A DNA stretch of 64,000 nt from JAGQIB01 sp041393395 (lineage in GTDB: Bacteria; ARS69), in contig JAWKKG010000004.1 in the NCBI GenBank assembly GCA_041393395.1, positions 868,001-932,000 on the forward strand. Direction: 5' to 3'. The notes below the pieces were generated by a model. The model was not told the origin of the DNA, searched no databases, and was given only the letters and a program-made list of their open reading frames with translations. A program made the translations under genes and the position numbers. This document shows, piece by piece, positions 32,627-41,583 of the stretch (the first letter of the stretch is position 1; each line of letters starts with the position of its first letter).

Positions 32627-33940
32627 ATGATCCTCGATCGATACGTGCTGAGGCATCACGTCGGCCCGTTCCTGTTCGCGGTGATCACCATCACATTCTT
32701 CTTCGTGATGCGGGTCCTCGTCGACTTCCTGGGCCTGTTCGCGTCCCGGGACCTCTCCCCGTTCACGATCGCCGAGCTCTTCGCCCTGTCCCTCGGCTGG
32801 ATCCTGGCCCTGACGTTCCCGATGGCCGCCCTGGTGGCGGTGGTCATGGGGTTCGGACGACTCGCCCAGGACTCCGAGCTCGACGCCTTCCACGCGGGCG
32901 GCGTGTCCTTCCTGCGCCTGCTGGCCCCGGTCATCGGGGCGAGTCTCCTGCTCACCGTGGCCCTCGTGTACTACAACAACGTCGTGCTTCCCGAGGCGAA
33001 CCATCGCCTCAAGACGCTGACCGCCGACGTCCGGAAGATGCGGCCCACGATCGCGATCCGCGAAGGCGTCTTCATGGACGACTTCGACGGCTACACCCTG
33101 CTGGTGCGGCGCCTGGACGACGACGATCCGAACATCATCCACGACGTGACCGTCTACGTCCGCGATCCGCGCGACCCCACCCGGACCATCCACGCCCCCT
33201 GGGGCGAGCTGATCCCGGAAAACGGGGGCGATCGCCTCGTGATCCGACTCCACGACGGCGAGATCCACGAGGTCGACAAGAGCGACTCGAAGGACTACTT
33301 CCGGCTCGCCTTCAAGACCCACGATCTGTTCTTCGACGACCTGGGCACCCAGCTGGAGCGGCGCGAAGAGGACCTGAGCCGCGGCGACCGCGAGCTGTCC
33401 GCCGCCCGGATGCGGGAGATCACGCACGAGCTCGCCGGCGAGAAGGCCGCGCAGGCGGATTCTCTCGTGGCACTCGCCGGACAGGGGATCGACGACTTCC
33501 GAGGTCAGGTCGCCCGGGCACTGGCCACGGGGACCCCTCGCAAGTCCGGAGCGGCCGAGATCCTGTCCGAGTCCCGCACCCTCCTTCGCAAGCTCCGCAA
33601 CGGGGAACGCGCGATCGACCGGAAGCAGCGTGACATCAACCGCTACGACGTCGAGATCCACAAGAAGTACGCGTTCCCCGTGGCCTGTTTCGTGTTCGTC
33701 CTGGTCGGCGCACCGATCGGCGCCATGGTCCGACGCGGTGGCGCGGGCGTGGGAGGCGGTCTGTCCTTCTCGTTCTTCCTCGTCTACTACATGGCCTCGC
33801 TCGGCGGCGAGAAGCTCGGGGATCGGGGAATCATCCCCCCCGCCGTCGGCATGTGGGCGATCAACGTGTTGCTCGGCCTGTGGGGCCTGTACCTCGTGCT
33901 GGACCGGGACTCCCGCCTGCCCTGGAGCCGACGCTCGTGA
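32627..33940 (+). CDS. lptF: LPS export permease, LptF/LptG family (first of pair)
   Basis: A 437-residue YjgP/YjgQ permease. Three N-terminal membrane helices (FLFAVITITFFFVMRVLVDF, ALSLGWILALTFPMAALVAV, LAPVIGASLLLTVALVYYNN) precede a large periplasmic domain, here enlarged by a charged helical insert around residues 235-340 (RREEDLSRGDRELSAARMRE onward). Three more helices close the protein (FPVACFVFVLVGAPIGAMVR with the conserved GAP segment). With LptB it extracts LPS from the inner membrane. The ATG is preceded by GGGAGGG. It overlaps the next permease gene by four bases. Which member is F and which is G is by gene order only. Confidence 0.88.
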   Translation: MILDRYVLRHHVGPFLFAVITITFFFVMRVLVDFLGLFASRDLSPFTIAELFALSLGWILALTFPMAALVAVVMGFGRLAQDSELDAFHAGGVSFLRLLAPVIGASLLLTVALVYYNNVVLPEANHRLKTLTADVRKMRPTIAIREGVFMDDFDGYTLLVRRLDDDDPNIIHDVTVYVRDPRDPTRTIHAPWGELIPENGGDRLVIRLHDGEIHEVDKSDSKDYFRLAFKTHDLFFDDLGTQLERREEDLSRGDRELSAARMREITHELAGEKAAQADSLVALAGQGIDDFRGQVARALATGTPRKSGAAEILSESRTLLRKLRNGERAIDRKQRDINRYDVEIHKKYAFPVACFVFVLVGAPIGAMVRRGGAGVGGGLSFSFFLVYYMASLGGEKLGDRGIIPPAVGMWAINVLLGLWGLYLVLDRDSRLPWSRRS

Positions 33941-35016
33941 CGATCATGGACCGCTACCTGTCCCGGGCGATCCTGCGCCCGCTCCTCGGGGCGCTCGGGG
34001 CATTCCTGAGCGTGGCGGTGATCGTGGATCTCTTCGAGCGACTCGACACCTTCATCGATCACGACGTGTCGTTCTCGCTGGTGACGCAGTACTACGTCGC
34101 GACCCTGCCCTTCCTGTTCATCATCATCCTGCCGATCTCCACCCTCATCGCGGTTCTGTTCTCGCTCGGCGGTCTCGCCCGTCGCAACGAGCTGATCGCG
34201 ATGACGGCGAACGGAATCAGTCTGTACCGGATCCTCCGGCCGGTGCTGCTGGTGGGGCTGCTCGCGAGCCTGGTCGGTCTCGTGTTCTCCACCGAGCTCG
34301 TGCCGCGCGGCAACGACCGTTCCCGCGAGATCTACGACCACGAGATCCGCGGCCGGCCGCGGCGATCGGAGACGCAACGTCGCGACCTGAACTATCTCGG
34401 CGAAGACGGTCGCTTCTTCCTCGCCCGCAAGTTCGACGGGGATCGCGGCGAGATGACCGAGGTCGTGGTGCAGCAGTTCGCGGAGGGCACGCTGACCTAC
34501 CGGCTGGACGCGGCGAGCGCGACCTGGGAGGACGGCCACTGGGTCTTCCACGACGGATACCTCCGCCGTTTCAACGAGGGCCAGTCGCCGCAGGTCGAGG
34601 GATTCACCGATCGCGCGTTCCCCGAGTTTCCGGAGACGCCGCACGACTTCCTGCGCGTGGTCAAGGAACCGAAGGAGATGACGCTCGGCGAGCTGCGCGA
34701 GCACGCCCACCGTACGCGCGCGTCCGGCGGGGACCCGACCCCCCTGCTCGTGGACGAGCAGATGCGCTTCTCGTTCCCGTTCGCGAGCTTCATCGTGGTG
34801 CTGCTCGGCGCGCCGCTCACGGGCGCGATCCGTCGGGGCGGACACGCGCTGGGGTTCGGCCTCGCGCTCCTCGTGGGGTTCGTCTACTACGTGCTGTTGC
34901 AGGTCGGAGAGACCTACGGGAGGAACGGAACCCTGCCGCCCTGGCTGGCGGCGTGGATCCCGAATCTGTTCTTCCTCGCGATCGGAGCGTTCGCGGCGTG
35001 GAGGACTCCGAAGTAA
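33937..35016 (+). CDS. lptG: LPS export permease, LptF/LptG family (second of pair)
   Basis: A 359-residue YjgP/YjgQ permease with the same six-helix layout: MDRYLSRAILRPLLGALGAF and VIVDLFERLDTFIDHDVSF at the N-terminus (the conserved first cytoplasmic-side motif), TLPFLFIIILPISTLIAVLF, a periplasmic beta domain, then FPFASFIVVLLGAPLTGAIR and two further helices. The GTG at 33937 overlaps the lptF stop (GTGA) and has GGAG nine bases upstream; the ATG three codons later is the alternative. It forms the LptFG pair on which the LptB ATPase, encoded at 41 kb, would act. Confidence 0.88.
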   Translation: MTIMDRYLSRAILRPLLGALGAFLSVAVIVDLFERLDTFIDHDVSFSLVTQYYVATLPFLFIIILPISTLIAVLFSLGGLARRNELIAMTANGISLYRILRPVLLVGLLASLVGLVFSTELVPRGNDRSREIYDHEIRGRPRRSETQRRDLNYLGEDGRFFLARKFDGDRGEMTEVVVQQFAEGTLTYRLDAASATWEDGHWVFHDGYLRRFNEGQSPQVEGFTDRAFPEFPETPHDFLRVVKEPKEMTLGELREHAHRTRASGGDPTPLLVDEQMRFSFPFASFIVVLLGAPLTGAIRRGGHALGFGLALLVGFVYYVLLQVGETYGRNGTLPPWLAAWIPNLFFLAIGAFAAWRTPK

Positions 35017-35066
35017 CCCCGCACCGGAGTCCGACGAGACTCGGTGGGCGATGCAGCGGATCGGCC

Positions 35067-35103
35067 CGGAGGGGCGGGCGACTCGCCCTGCCCCTCCGCT
35101 TTT
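35067..35103 (+). terminator. Intrinsic terminator after lptG
   Basis: CGGAGGGGCGGGCGA (35067-35081) pairs with TCGCCCTGCCCCTCCG (35083-35098) with a single bulged base, followed by TTTT (35100-35103). On the minus strand the stem is not followed by U, so it serves lptG and not the convergent metK. Confidence 0.85.
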
Positions 35104-35140
35104 CTACCCGCTTCGACGGGACGTTCTCGTTCGCTCGCTG

Positions 35141-36289
35141 CTAGGCGACCGAGGAGCGGAGCGCGTCGACCTTGTTGCGCTCCTCCCACGGGAAGCCCTC
35201 GCCCTCGCGGCCGAAGTGGCCGTAGGCGGCCGTGTTCCGGTAGATCGGGCGCTTCAGGTCGAGCATGTCGATGATGCCCTTGGGCGTGAGGTCGAACGAG
35301 TCGCGGACCATCGCCTCGATCGCCGAGTCCGGCATCTGGCCGGTCCCGAACGACTCCACGCGCACGGAGACCGGCTCCGCGACGCCGATCGCGTACGCGA
35401 GCTGGATCTCGCAGCGACGCGCGAGTCCGGCCGCCACGATGTTCTTCGCGACGTAGCGGGCCGCGTAGCTCGCCGATCGGTCGACCTTGGACGGGTCCTT
35501 GCCGGAGAACGCGCCGCCGCCGTGCCGTCCCATGCCCCCGTACGTATCCACGATGATCTTGCGGCCGGTGAGGCCGCAGTCGCCGTGCGGACCGCCGATC
35601 ACGAAGCGACCGGTGGGATTCACGTGGTACTTCGGCGGACGCGACTTGTCCACGAGCTCGGCCGGAAGCAGCGGCTCGATGACCTGCTGCACGATCTGAT
35701 CGCGGATCTCCTTCTGGGAGATCGTGTCGTGGTGCTGCGCCGAGACGACGACGGTGTCGATGCGGATCGGACGGTCGTCGTCGTACTCCACCGTGACCTG
35801 CGACTTGCCGTCGGGGCGCAGGAACGCGAGCTGGCCGGATTTCCGCGTGTCCGCGAGTCGGCGGCAGATGCGGTGCGCGAGCGCGATGGGCAGCGGCATG
35901 AGCTCGGGCGACTCGTCCGTGGCGTAACCGAACATGAGGCCCTGGTCGCCGGCGCCGCCGTCGTCCACGCCCATCGCGATGTCCGGGCTCTGCCGGTCGA
36001 TCGACGTCATCACCGCGCACGTCTCGTAGTCGATACCGTACGCCGCGTCGTCGTAGCCGATGCGCTGGAGTGTGCCCCGGACGATGTCCGGGATCTCCAC
36101 GTACGCTTCCGTCGTGATCTCCCCGGCGACGATCGCGACGCCGGTGGTCACCATGGTCTCGCAGGCCACGCGGCTGCGAGGATCCTGCTCGAGGAGGGCG
36201 TCGAGCACGCCGTCGGAAATCTGATCGGCGACCTTGTCCGGGTGGCCTTCGGTCACGGACTCGGAAGTGAACAGGTGCCGCTCGCTCAT
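35141..36289 (-). CDS. metK: S-adenosylmethionine synthetase
   Basis: A 382-residue MetK making SAM from methionine and ATP. Family signatures are intact: FTSESVTEGHPDKVADQISD at the N-terminus, GAGDQGLMFGYA, KYHVNPTGRFVIGGPHGDCG and GGGAFSGKDPSKVDRSASY. The ATG at 36289 has AAGGAG nine bases upstream. It is the last gene of the long minus-strand run, 137 bases after the pgi/pmi gene, and may have its own promoter (a weak CTGGCA-18-TAGACT lies in that gap). I looked for a SAM riboswitch in the leader and could not recognise one. Confidence 0.97.
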   Translation of the reverse strand: MSERHLFTSESVTEGHPDKVADQISDGVLDALLEQDPRSRVACETMVTTGVAIVAGEITTEAYVEIPDIVRGTLQRIGYDDAAYGIDYETCAVMTSIDRQSPDIAMGVDDGGAGDQGLMFGYATDESPELMPLPIALAHRICRRLADTRKSGQLAFLRPDGKSQVTVEYDDDRPIRIDTVVVSAQHHDTISQKEIRDQIVQQVIEPLLPAELVDKSRPPKYHVNPTGRFVIGGPHGDCGLTGRKIIVDTYGGMGRHGGGAFSGKDPSKVDRSASYAARYVAKNIVAAGLARRCEIQLAYAIGVAEPVSVRVESFGTGQMPDSAIEAMVRDSFDLTPKGIIDMLDLKRPIYRNTAAYGHFGREGEGFPWEERNKVDALRSSVA

Positions 36290-36426
36290 CGCTGGTCGCT
36301 CCTTGGGGGTAAGCGGAATCCCTCGGGAATCAAGCGGAGCAGTCTACTCGCCCGTCGCCCGGGATGCCAGGGCCTTTTCCCGCTTGGGCCGGGCGTCGCC
36401 GCCGGAGATCCGCCGGGACCCGCACC

Positions 36427-37476
36427 TCAGGAGCGCTCGAGCTCCCCCTTGAACCGGTCGATGCTCGCGACCGGCGTGGGGTCCACCTCGAGCCGGGCCG
36501 CGAGCCACAGGCTCGCGAAGTCCCCGAGCAGCGCGAACGAGTACAGCCGCGCGAGAAGTCCGCGACCCTCGGGCGCGAAGCGCGTCACGCGCCGCCCGAG
36601 TCGTCGCGCCTCGCTCTCGAACAGCGCGAGGCGCCGTCGGTTCCGCGGGTGGACCGCGTCGTCGTCCAGCAGCGCCAGATCGATCCGATCGCGGACCGCG
36701 GAGTCCACTTCCCAGCCCACGATCTCGTTGTGATTGTGCTCCGGGAACAGCGAGACGTGACACAGCGTCTTCGCGTTCTCGTTGATCTGCCCCATCCACC
36801 GGACGGCCACCGGGCGGTAGGGAACGTCCGCCGTGTAGACCACCGGGAGTCGACCCGGCAACGCCTCGGCCCACTCGCGCACCGCGTTCGGCGACGCATC
36901 CAGACCCGAACGACGCGCGACGGCCTCGCACGCGGTGGCCGCCTCCGCCACGTCGGCGTCCGTGAGGGCCACGAGCCCCGCGCGTGCGAGCGCGTGGAAC
37001 ACCGGCAACGAGGTCCAGCCGAGCGCCGCCCGCGGCGGGGATCCTCCCGGGATCTCCACCCGCGGCACACCCTGCTCGGCCGCGCTCGCGCCGAGGGCGC
37101 CGCCGCTCGTGACCACCGCCCGTGGCACCCCGCGTCGACCCGCTTCCTCCCAGGCCGCGAGCGTCTCCTCGGTGTTGCCCGAGTAGCTCACGAAGAAGGC
37201 GAACGATTCGGAGTCCACGGCCTGCGGAAGCTGGTAGCCGCGGACGACCTCCACCGCGACCCGACCATGCTGCTCCGCGTAGCTCCGGACGAAGTCTCCG
37301 CCGATCGCGCTCCCGCCCATGCCGACCACGTAGACGCGCGACGGAGTCGCCGGCACGTCGAGCGGCTGGCTCGCGGCGAGTCGCCACGCGCCGCGGATCT
37401 GCTCCGGAAAGGAGAGCACACGCGCGGTCATGTCCGAAGGGTCCTTGCCGATGCGCCCCGTCATCGTCTCCCTCAT
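36427..37476 (-). CDS. SIS-domain bifunctional phosphoglucose/phosphomannose isomerase
   Basis: A 349-residue SIS-domain protein of the archaeal/bacterial PGI/PMI type. The N-terminal SIS domain shows VYVVGMGGSAIGGDFVRSY and FVSYSGNTEETLAAWEEA; the C-terminal SIS domain has GRLPVVYTADVPYRPVAVRW, then INENAKTLCHVSLFPEHNHN, the conserved active-site segment, and ends with VDPTPVASIDRFKGEL. It would interconvert glucose-6-P/fructose-6-P and mannose-6-P, feeding sugar-nucleotide and arabinose-5-P synthesis for LPS. The ATG at 37476 overlaps the HPr stop (ATGA). Confidence 0.9.
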   Translation of the reverse strand: MRETMTGRIGKDPSDMTARVLSFPEQIRGAWRLAASQPLDVPATPSRVYVVGMGGSAIGGDFVRSYAEQHGRVAVEVVRGYQLPQAVDSESFAFFVSYSGNTEETLAAWEEAGRRGVPRAVVTSGGALGASAAEQGVPRVEIPGGSPPRAALGWTSLPVFHALARAGLVALTDADVAEAATACEAVARRSGLDASPNAVREWAEALPGRLPVVYTADVPYRPVAVRWMGQINENAKTLCHVSLFPEHNHNEIVGWEVDSAVRDRIDLALLDDDAVHPRNRRRLALFESEARRLGRRVTRFAPEGRGLLARLYSFALLGDFASLWLAARLEVDPTPVASIDRFKGELERS

Positions 37477-37775
37477 CCCGCATCCTCCGGCGTCTCCGCC
37501 AGTTCCTCGCCGAATCCTCCGGTCACGAGCTGTTCGAGGGCCGTCATCGCAGCCTCCTCGTCGTCGCCCGCCACCTCGATGCGCACGGACGTGCCGCACG
37601 CCGCCGCGAGCATCATGAGACCCATGATGCTCTTTCCGTTCACCCGCACTTCTCCTCGACTCACGAACACGTTCGCGGCGAATCTCCCGGCGACCTCCAC
37701 GAACAGGTTCGCCGCGCGCATGTGCAGTCCGGCCTTGTTCGGGATCACCAGCGTCCGTTCCAAGGGCCCGCTCAC
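37473..37775 (-). CDS. ptsH: HPr-family phosphocarrier protein
   Basis: A 100-residue HPr. The phosphorylated histidine is in NKAGLHMRAA (His18), and the regulatory serine targeted by HprK is in NGKSIMGLM (Ser49). About ten residues at the C-terminus are extra. The GTG start overlaps the hprK stop by four bases. No enzyme I or sugar-specific EII gene is in the window, so it may serve regulation rather than sugar uptake. Confidence 0.93.
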   Translation of the reverse strand: MSGPLERTLVIPNKAGLHMRAANLFVEVAGRFAANVFVSRGEVRVNGKSIMGLMMLAAACGTSVRIEVAGDDEEAAMTALEQLVTGGFGEELAETPEDAG

Positions 37776-38743
37776 TCGGACTCGCCGCCGTCGGTGACGG
37801 AGGCGGCCGCCCGGTCCCGGGCCATGAGGTTCTTGAGGCGCGCGTCGAGATCGACAGCGGCGTTGCGTCCCGAGGACTTGATCAGGTGGTTCATGGCCAC
37901 GACCTCCGCGAGCACCGCGACGTTCTTGCCCGGCACGAGCGGGATCGTCACGTAGGGGATCCTTACCCCGAGGATCGAGGTCGTCCGGTCCTCGAGCCCG
38001 AGACGCTCGTACGGCGCGTCGGGATCCCAGCGGACCAGGCGGACCTCCACCTCGATGCGCTTGCGCACGCGAGTGGCGCGTACGCCGAACATCTCCCGGA
38101 TGTCGATGATCCCGACTCCGCGGATCTCCATCCGGTGTCCGAGCAGCTCGTTCGAGCTGCCCACGAGCGACGCCGGCGGCCGACGACTGACGATCACGAT
38201 GTCGTCGGCCACCAGGCGATGCCCGCGCTCGACGAGGTCGAGCGCCGTTTCACTCTTGCCGATCCCGCTGTCCCCCGCGAACAGCAGCCCCACGCCATAC
38301 ACGTCGACGAGCGAACCGTGCAGCGTCATGCGCGGCGCGAACACGTCCGTGAGGTACGCGGTGAGCTGATGGATGAACGGGGTCGTCGACATCCGCGTGC
38401 GCAGCAACGGCACCTGCGCCGTCTCGCACTTCTCGCGGAGGTAGTCGTCGATCGGCAGCCCCTTGGAAATGATCAGGCACGGCAGGTCCTGCTCGAACAG
38501 GCGATCGAACGCGCGGTGGCGTTCCTCGCCCGACAGCGTCTCGAGATACAGCATCTCGGTCTCGCCGAGGATCTGGATACGCTCGTACAGGAAATTCTCG
38601 GTGAATCCCGCGAGGGCGAGGCCCGGGCGGTTCACGTCGCTCACCGTGATCGGAAGGCGCGCCTGCGCGCCTTCGACGACCACTTCGAGATCGAGCGCGT
38701 CCTTCCGCTCCTCGAACAGCTGTCCCGCCGTGATGCCCTGCAT
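37772..38743 (-). CDS. hprK: HPr kinase/phosphorylase
   Basis: A 323-residue HprK. The N-terminal domain (MQGITAGQLF onward) is followed by the catalytic domain with Walker A GDSGIGKS (residues 157-164), LVERGHRLVADDIV, and the signature EIRGVGIIDIREMFGVRATR. It phosphorylates and dephosphorylates the regulatory serine of HPr. It is encoded directly before ptsH, with a four-base overlap, and 16 bases after hpf, continuing the rpoN-hpf-hprK run. Confidence 0.95.
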   Translation of the reverse strand: MQGITAGQLFEERKDALDLEVVVEGAQARLPITVSDVNRPGLALAGFTENFLYERIQILGETEMLYLETLSGEERHRAFDRLFEQDLPCLIISKGLPIDDYLREKCETAQVPLLRTRMSTTPFIHQLTAYLTDVFAPRMTLHGSLVDVYGVGLLFAGDSGIGKSETALDLVERGHRLVADDIVIVSRRPPASLVGSSNELLGHRMEIRGVGIIDIREMFGVRATRVRKRIEVEVRLVRWDPDAPYERLGLEDRTTSILGVRIPYVTIPLVPGKNVAVLAEVVAMNHLIKSSGRNAAVDLDARLKNLMARDRAAASVTDGGESE

Positions 38744-38759
38744 CGTCAGTTCGCCCCGA

Positions 38760-39257
38760 TCAGTCCGCGAGCTCGATCAGCTTCATGCTGCCGTCGGGGC
38801 GACGGTAGACCACTCGCGTGGAGCCGTTGTCGGTGTCCGCGAACACGACGACCTCGGCGCCGTCGTCGAGGCGGCCCGTGGCCTCCTCCAGCGTCATCAT
38901 CTCCCGCGGTACGCGCTGGCTCTCGATTCGGACGTCGCCCATGGTCAGCATCTCCTTGCCTTCGCCGTTGCGGTGATTGTTGCTCAGGCGTGCGCTCCGC
39001 CGGATCTGCTTCTCCACCTTCTCGCACGCCTGGTCGATCGCGGTCGCCAGGGAATCGGCGGTCGCCTTGCCCGCGTAGTCCCCCTGGTTCCCGTGTACGG
39101 AAATCTCGGCGAGGTGACGGTACTTCTCGATCTCCAGCACGACCGTGGCCTTGATCAGACCCTCCTGGAAGCGGCTCAGCTTCCGGATGCGGGATTCCGC
39201 ATGGCTCTTGAGGTCCGGGGTCAGTTCGAAGTGTCGTGCGGTGACGGAGACGTTCAT
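38760..39257 (-). CDS. hpf: Ribosome hibernation promoting factor (long form)
   Basis: A 165-residue HPF. The N-terminal ribosome-binding domain (MNVSVTARHFELTPDLKSHA, HLAEISVHGNQGDYAGKA) is joined through a short linker to the dimerising C-terminal domain (MTLEEATGRLDDGAEVVVFA, STRVVYRRPDGSMKLIE). It is therefore the long form that can pair ribosomes into 100S particles, with a shorter linker than is usual. The gene follows rpoN by 55 bases, as in many Gram-negative bacteria. Confidence 0.93.
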   Translation of the reverse strand: MNVSVTARHFELTPDLKSHAESRIRKLSRFQEGLIKATVVLEIEKYRHLAEISVHGNQGDYAGKATADSLATAIDQACEKVEKQIRRSARLSNNHRNGEGKEMLTMGDVRIESQRVPREMMTLEEATGRLDDGAEVVVFADTDNGSTRVVYRRPDGSMKLIELAD

Positions 39258-39312
39258 CGATGTCTCTCCCCACGAATGTCCGAAGAGTGCGCCGGGAACA
39301 TTCCCGGCCGAA

Positions 39313-40824
39313 TCAGAACTCCTTCCGGAGGCGCGCGGACAGGATTCCCATCCGTTCGCGATACTTCGCCACGGTCCTCCGGGCGACGATCAATCCCTCC
39401 TTTCGCAGCAGCTCGGCGATCTTCTGGTCGGACAGGGGCTTCTTCCGGTCTTCCTTCTCGATCAGCTCGCGGATCCGTCCCATGGCCATCTTGGACGAGA
39501 CGGACTCGCCGGACTCCGTGTCGAGGCCGCTCGAGAAGAAGTACTTGAGCGGGAACAAGCCCCGCGGTGTCTGTACGTACTTGCTCGTGGTCACGCGACT
39601 CACGGTGGACTCGTGCATGCCGATACGCTCGGCGACGTCCTGCAGCGTCAGCGGCTTGAGCGCCTGCGGCCCGGATTCGAAGAAGTCGATCTGCGATTCC
39701 ACGATCGCTTCCATGACCTTCACCATGGTCCGACGGCGCTGCTCGATCGTCTGGATCAGCCAGTTCGCCGACTTCAGCTTCTCCGTGACGAACTTGACTT
39801 CCTCCTCCTTCGCGGCCGCGCGCGCGCTGGCCGGGGCGGCGGCCGGTGGGGTTTCGCCCTCGGCGGTGGTACCGCCGGACGCGGACTCCGCCTCGCCGTT
39901 CCGGGCCGACCGCACGAGAATGTCGCGGTACTGCCGGGACACCCGCAGACGCGGCACCGAGCCGTCGGCGAGCGACACGACGTACTGATCGTCGATCTTG
40001 TCCACGACCAGATCCGGCACGACGTAGCGCGCGTCTTCGCGCGCGAGCTGCGCGCCCGGGCGCGGATTCAGCGTCGCGATCTCGTGCGCCACGTCCTGGA
40101 TGTCGGACGCCTCGACCTTCAACGCCTTGGCGATCTCCTGGTAGTGCTTCTGCTTGAACGCCTCGAAGTGATGCTCCACCACGGCGGCGGCGAGACCCGC
40201 GGCCTCCCCGCGCTGGCGCAGCTGGATCAACAGGCACTCCGGCAGGTTCCGGGCGCCGATCCCCGCCGGCTCCAGTTCCTGCACGCGACGCAGCGCGCGG
40301 AGCGCCGACTCGACGTCGATCGCCAGCTCGTCGGCGACCTCCTCCAGCGGGATCGCGAGGAAACCCTGATCGTCCAGACAGCCGATCAGGTACTCGGCGA
40401 CCCGCATCGTCTCCTCGTCCAGATCCAGCAGGTGCAGCTGCTCCGTGAGATTGTCCGCGAGCGTGGCGTGTCCCACCGGAACCCGCTCGAAGAACTCCGT
40501 CTCCTCGCGCTCGGCCCGTCCGCCGTCCTGGTAGGCGAAGCCGTCGTCGAAGTACTCGCTCCAGTCCAGGTCGTTGCGGCCGGAGTCCAGCTCCGTGTCG
40601 TCGGGCGAGACCTCCCGCTCACTGGACTCGGGCGCCTCCGGCTCCGGCGTCGACGGTTCGGCCGTCTCGTCGATCTCCAGCAGCGGATTCGTCAGCAGCT
40701 CCTGCTCGATGTGCGCCGAGAGCTCGAGCGACGGCATCTGGAGCAGCTTCAACGCCTGTTGCAGACGCGGCGTCATCACGAGCTTGAGCGTCTGCTTCTG
40801 GGAAAGTCTGAGTCCGAGTTCCAT
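39313..40824 (-). CDS. rpoN: RNA polymerase sigma-54 factor
   Basis: A 503-residue RpoN. Region I (MELGLRLSQKQTLKLVMTPR, LQQALKLLQMPSLEL) is Gln/Leu-rich as usual, region II is acidic (residues ~50-130), and the DNA-binding region III ends with the RpoN box ARRTVAKYRE (481-490). An Ala/Pro/Thr-rich stretch is inserted near residue 325. It would direct enhancer-dependent transcription. No sigma-54 activator lies in the window. The gene is 18 bases after lptB, the standard lptB-rpoN-hpf order. Confidence 0.96.
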   Translation of the reverse strand: MELGLRLSQKQTLKLVMTPRLQQALKLLQMPSLELSAHIEQELLTNPLLEIDETAEPSTPEPEAPESSEREVSPDDTELDSGRNDLDWSEYFDDGFAYQDGGRAEREETEFFERVPVGHATLADNLTEQLHLLDLDEETMRVAEYLIGCLDDQGFLAIPLEEVADELAIDVESALRALRRVQELEPAGIGARNLPECLLIQLRQRGEAAGLAAAVVEHHFEAFKQKHYQEIAKALKVEASDIQDVAHEIATLNPRPGAQLAREDARYVVPDLVVDKIDDQYVVSLADGSVPRLRVSRQYRDILVRSARNGEAESASGGTTAEGETPPAAAPASARAAAKEEEVKFVTEKLKSANWLIQTIEQRRRTMVKVMEAIVESQIDFFESGPQALKPLTLQDVAERIGMHESTVSRVTTSKYVQTPRGLFPLKYFFSSGLDTESGESVSSKMAMGRIRELIEKEDRKKPLSDQKIAELLRKEGLIVARRTVAKYRERMGILSARLRKEF

Positions 40825-40842
40825 GGATGCTCCGGCCTTCTC

Positions 40843-41583
40843 CTACAGGGAGAATCTCTCGCCGAGGTAGATCGCGCGCGCTTCCGGGTTCTCGGCCAGC
40901 TCGCGGGCCGTCCCCGAGATCAACACCTTACCCTTGAAAAGGATGTACGCGCGATTCGTGATGGAGAGGGTCTCCCGAACGTTGTGATCCGTGATCAGCA
41001 CCCCGAGGCCCTTCCGTCGCAACCCCGCGATGATCTCCTGGATGTCGTGGACGGCGATCGGATCGATCCCCGCGAACGGCTCGTCGAGCAGGAGGAAGGA
41101 CGGCTGGGTGACGAGTGCGCGCGCGATCTCCACGCGACGTCGCTCGCCGCCCGACAGCGTGAACGCCTTCTGGTCCGCGACGTGCCCGATCCGGAGCTCG
41201 GCCAGCAGCTGCTCGAGGCGCGCCTGCCGCTCGTCGCGGTCGAGCTTCGTCGTCTCGAGGATGGCCTGGATGTTCTGGCGCACCGTGAGGCCGCGGAAGA
41301 TCGACGCCTCCTGCGGCAGGTATCCGATGCCGCGCCGGGCGTGGACGTACATCGGAAGGCGGGTGACGTCGTCGCCGTCGATCGTGACGCGGCCGGAGTC
41401 CGCGCGAACGAGTCCCGTGACCATGTAGAAGGTCGTCGTCTTGCCCGCACCGTTCGGCCCGAGCAGACCCACGACCTCGCCACGTCGCACCTCGATGTCG
41501 ACCTCGTCGACGACCCGGTGCCCTCGGTAGGCCTTGACCAGACCCTCGCCGCGCAGGAGGCCGGACCCGGGGGTCGTGATCAA
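40843..41583 (-). CDS. lptB: LPS export ABC transporter ATP-binding protein LptB
   Basis: A 246-residue ABC ATPase. Walker A is GPNGAGKT (42-49), the signature LSGGE (143-147), Walker B LLLDEP with Asp167, and the switch His is in LITDHNVRET. The family-specific GIGYLPQEASIFRGLTVRQN matches LptB. I start it at the TTG at 41583: it overlaps the lptC stop (TTGA) and has GGAG eight bases upstream; no ATG exists near the conserved N-terminus. It would power LPS extraction by LptF/LptG encoded at 32.6-35 kb. Confidence 0.95.
   Translation of the reverse strand: MITTPGSGLLRGEGLVKAYRGHRVVDEVDIEVRRGEVVGLLGPNGAGKTTTFYMVTGLVRADSGRVTIDGDDVTRLPMYVHARRGIGYLPQEASIFRGLTVRQNIQAILETTKLDRDERQARLEQLLAELRIGHVADQKAFTLSGGERRRVEIARALVTQPSFLLLDEPFAGIDPIAVHDIQEIIAGLRRKGLGVLITDHNVRETLSITNRAYILFKGKVLISGTARELAENPEARAIYLGERFSL

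Noticed and set aside
28212..32630. Very long open frame on the plus strand opposite the sprA-like gene (about 1,470 codons)
   Set aside because: It is the antisense shadow of a GC-rich gene: Arg/Val/Glu-heavy composition, no domains, no ribosome site, and it also runs across the sprA promoter region.
36290..36426. Possible SAM riboswitch ahead of metK
   Set aside because: I compared the leader with the SAM-I and SAM-II patterns I know and found neither the core motifs nor a terminator or anti-terminator pair.
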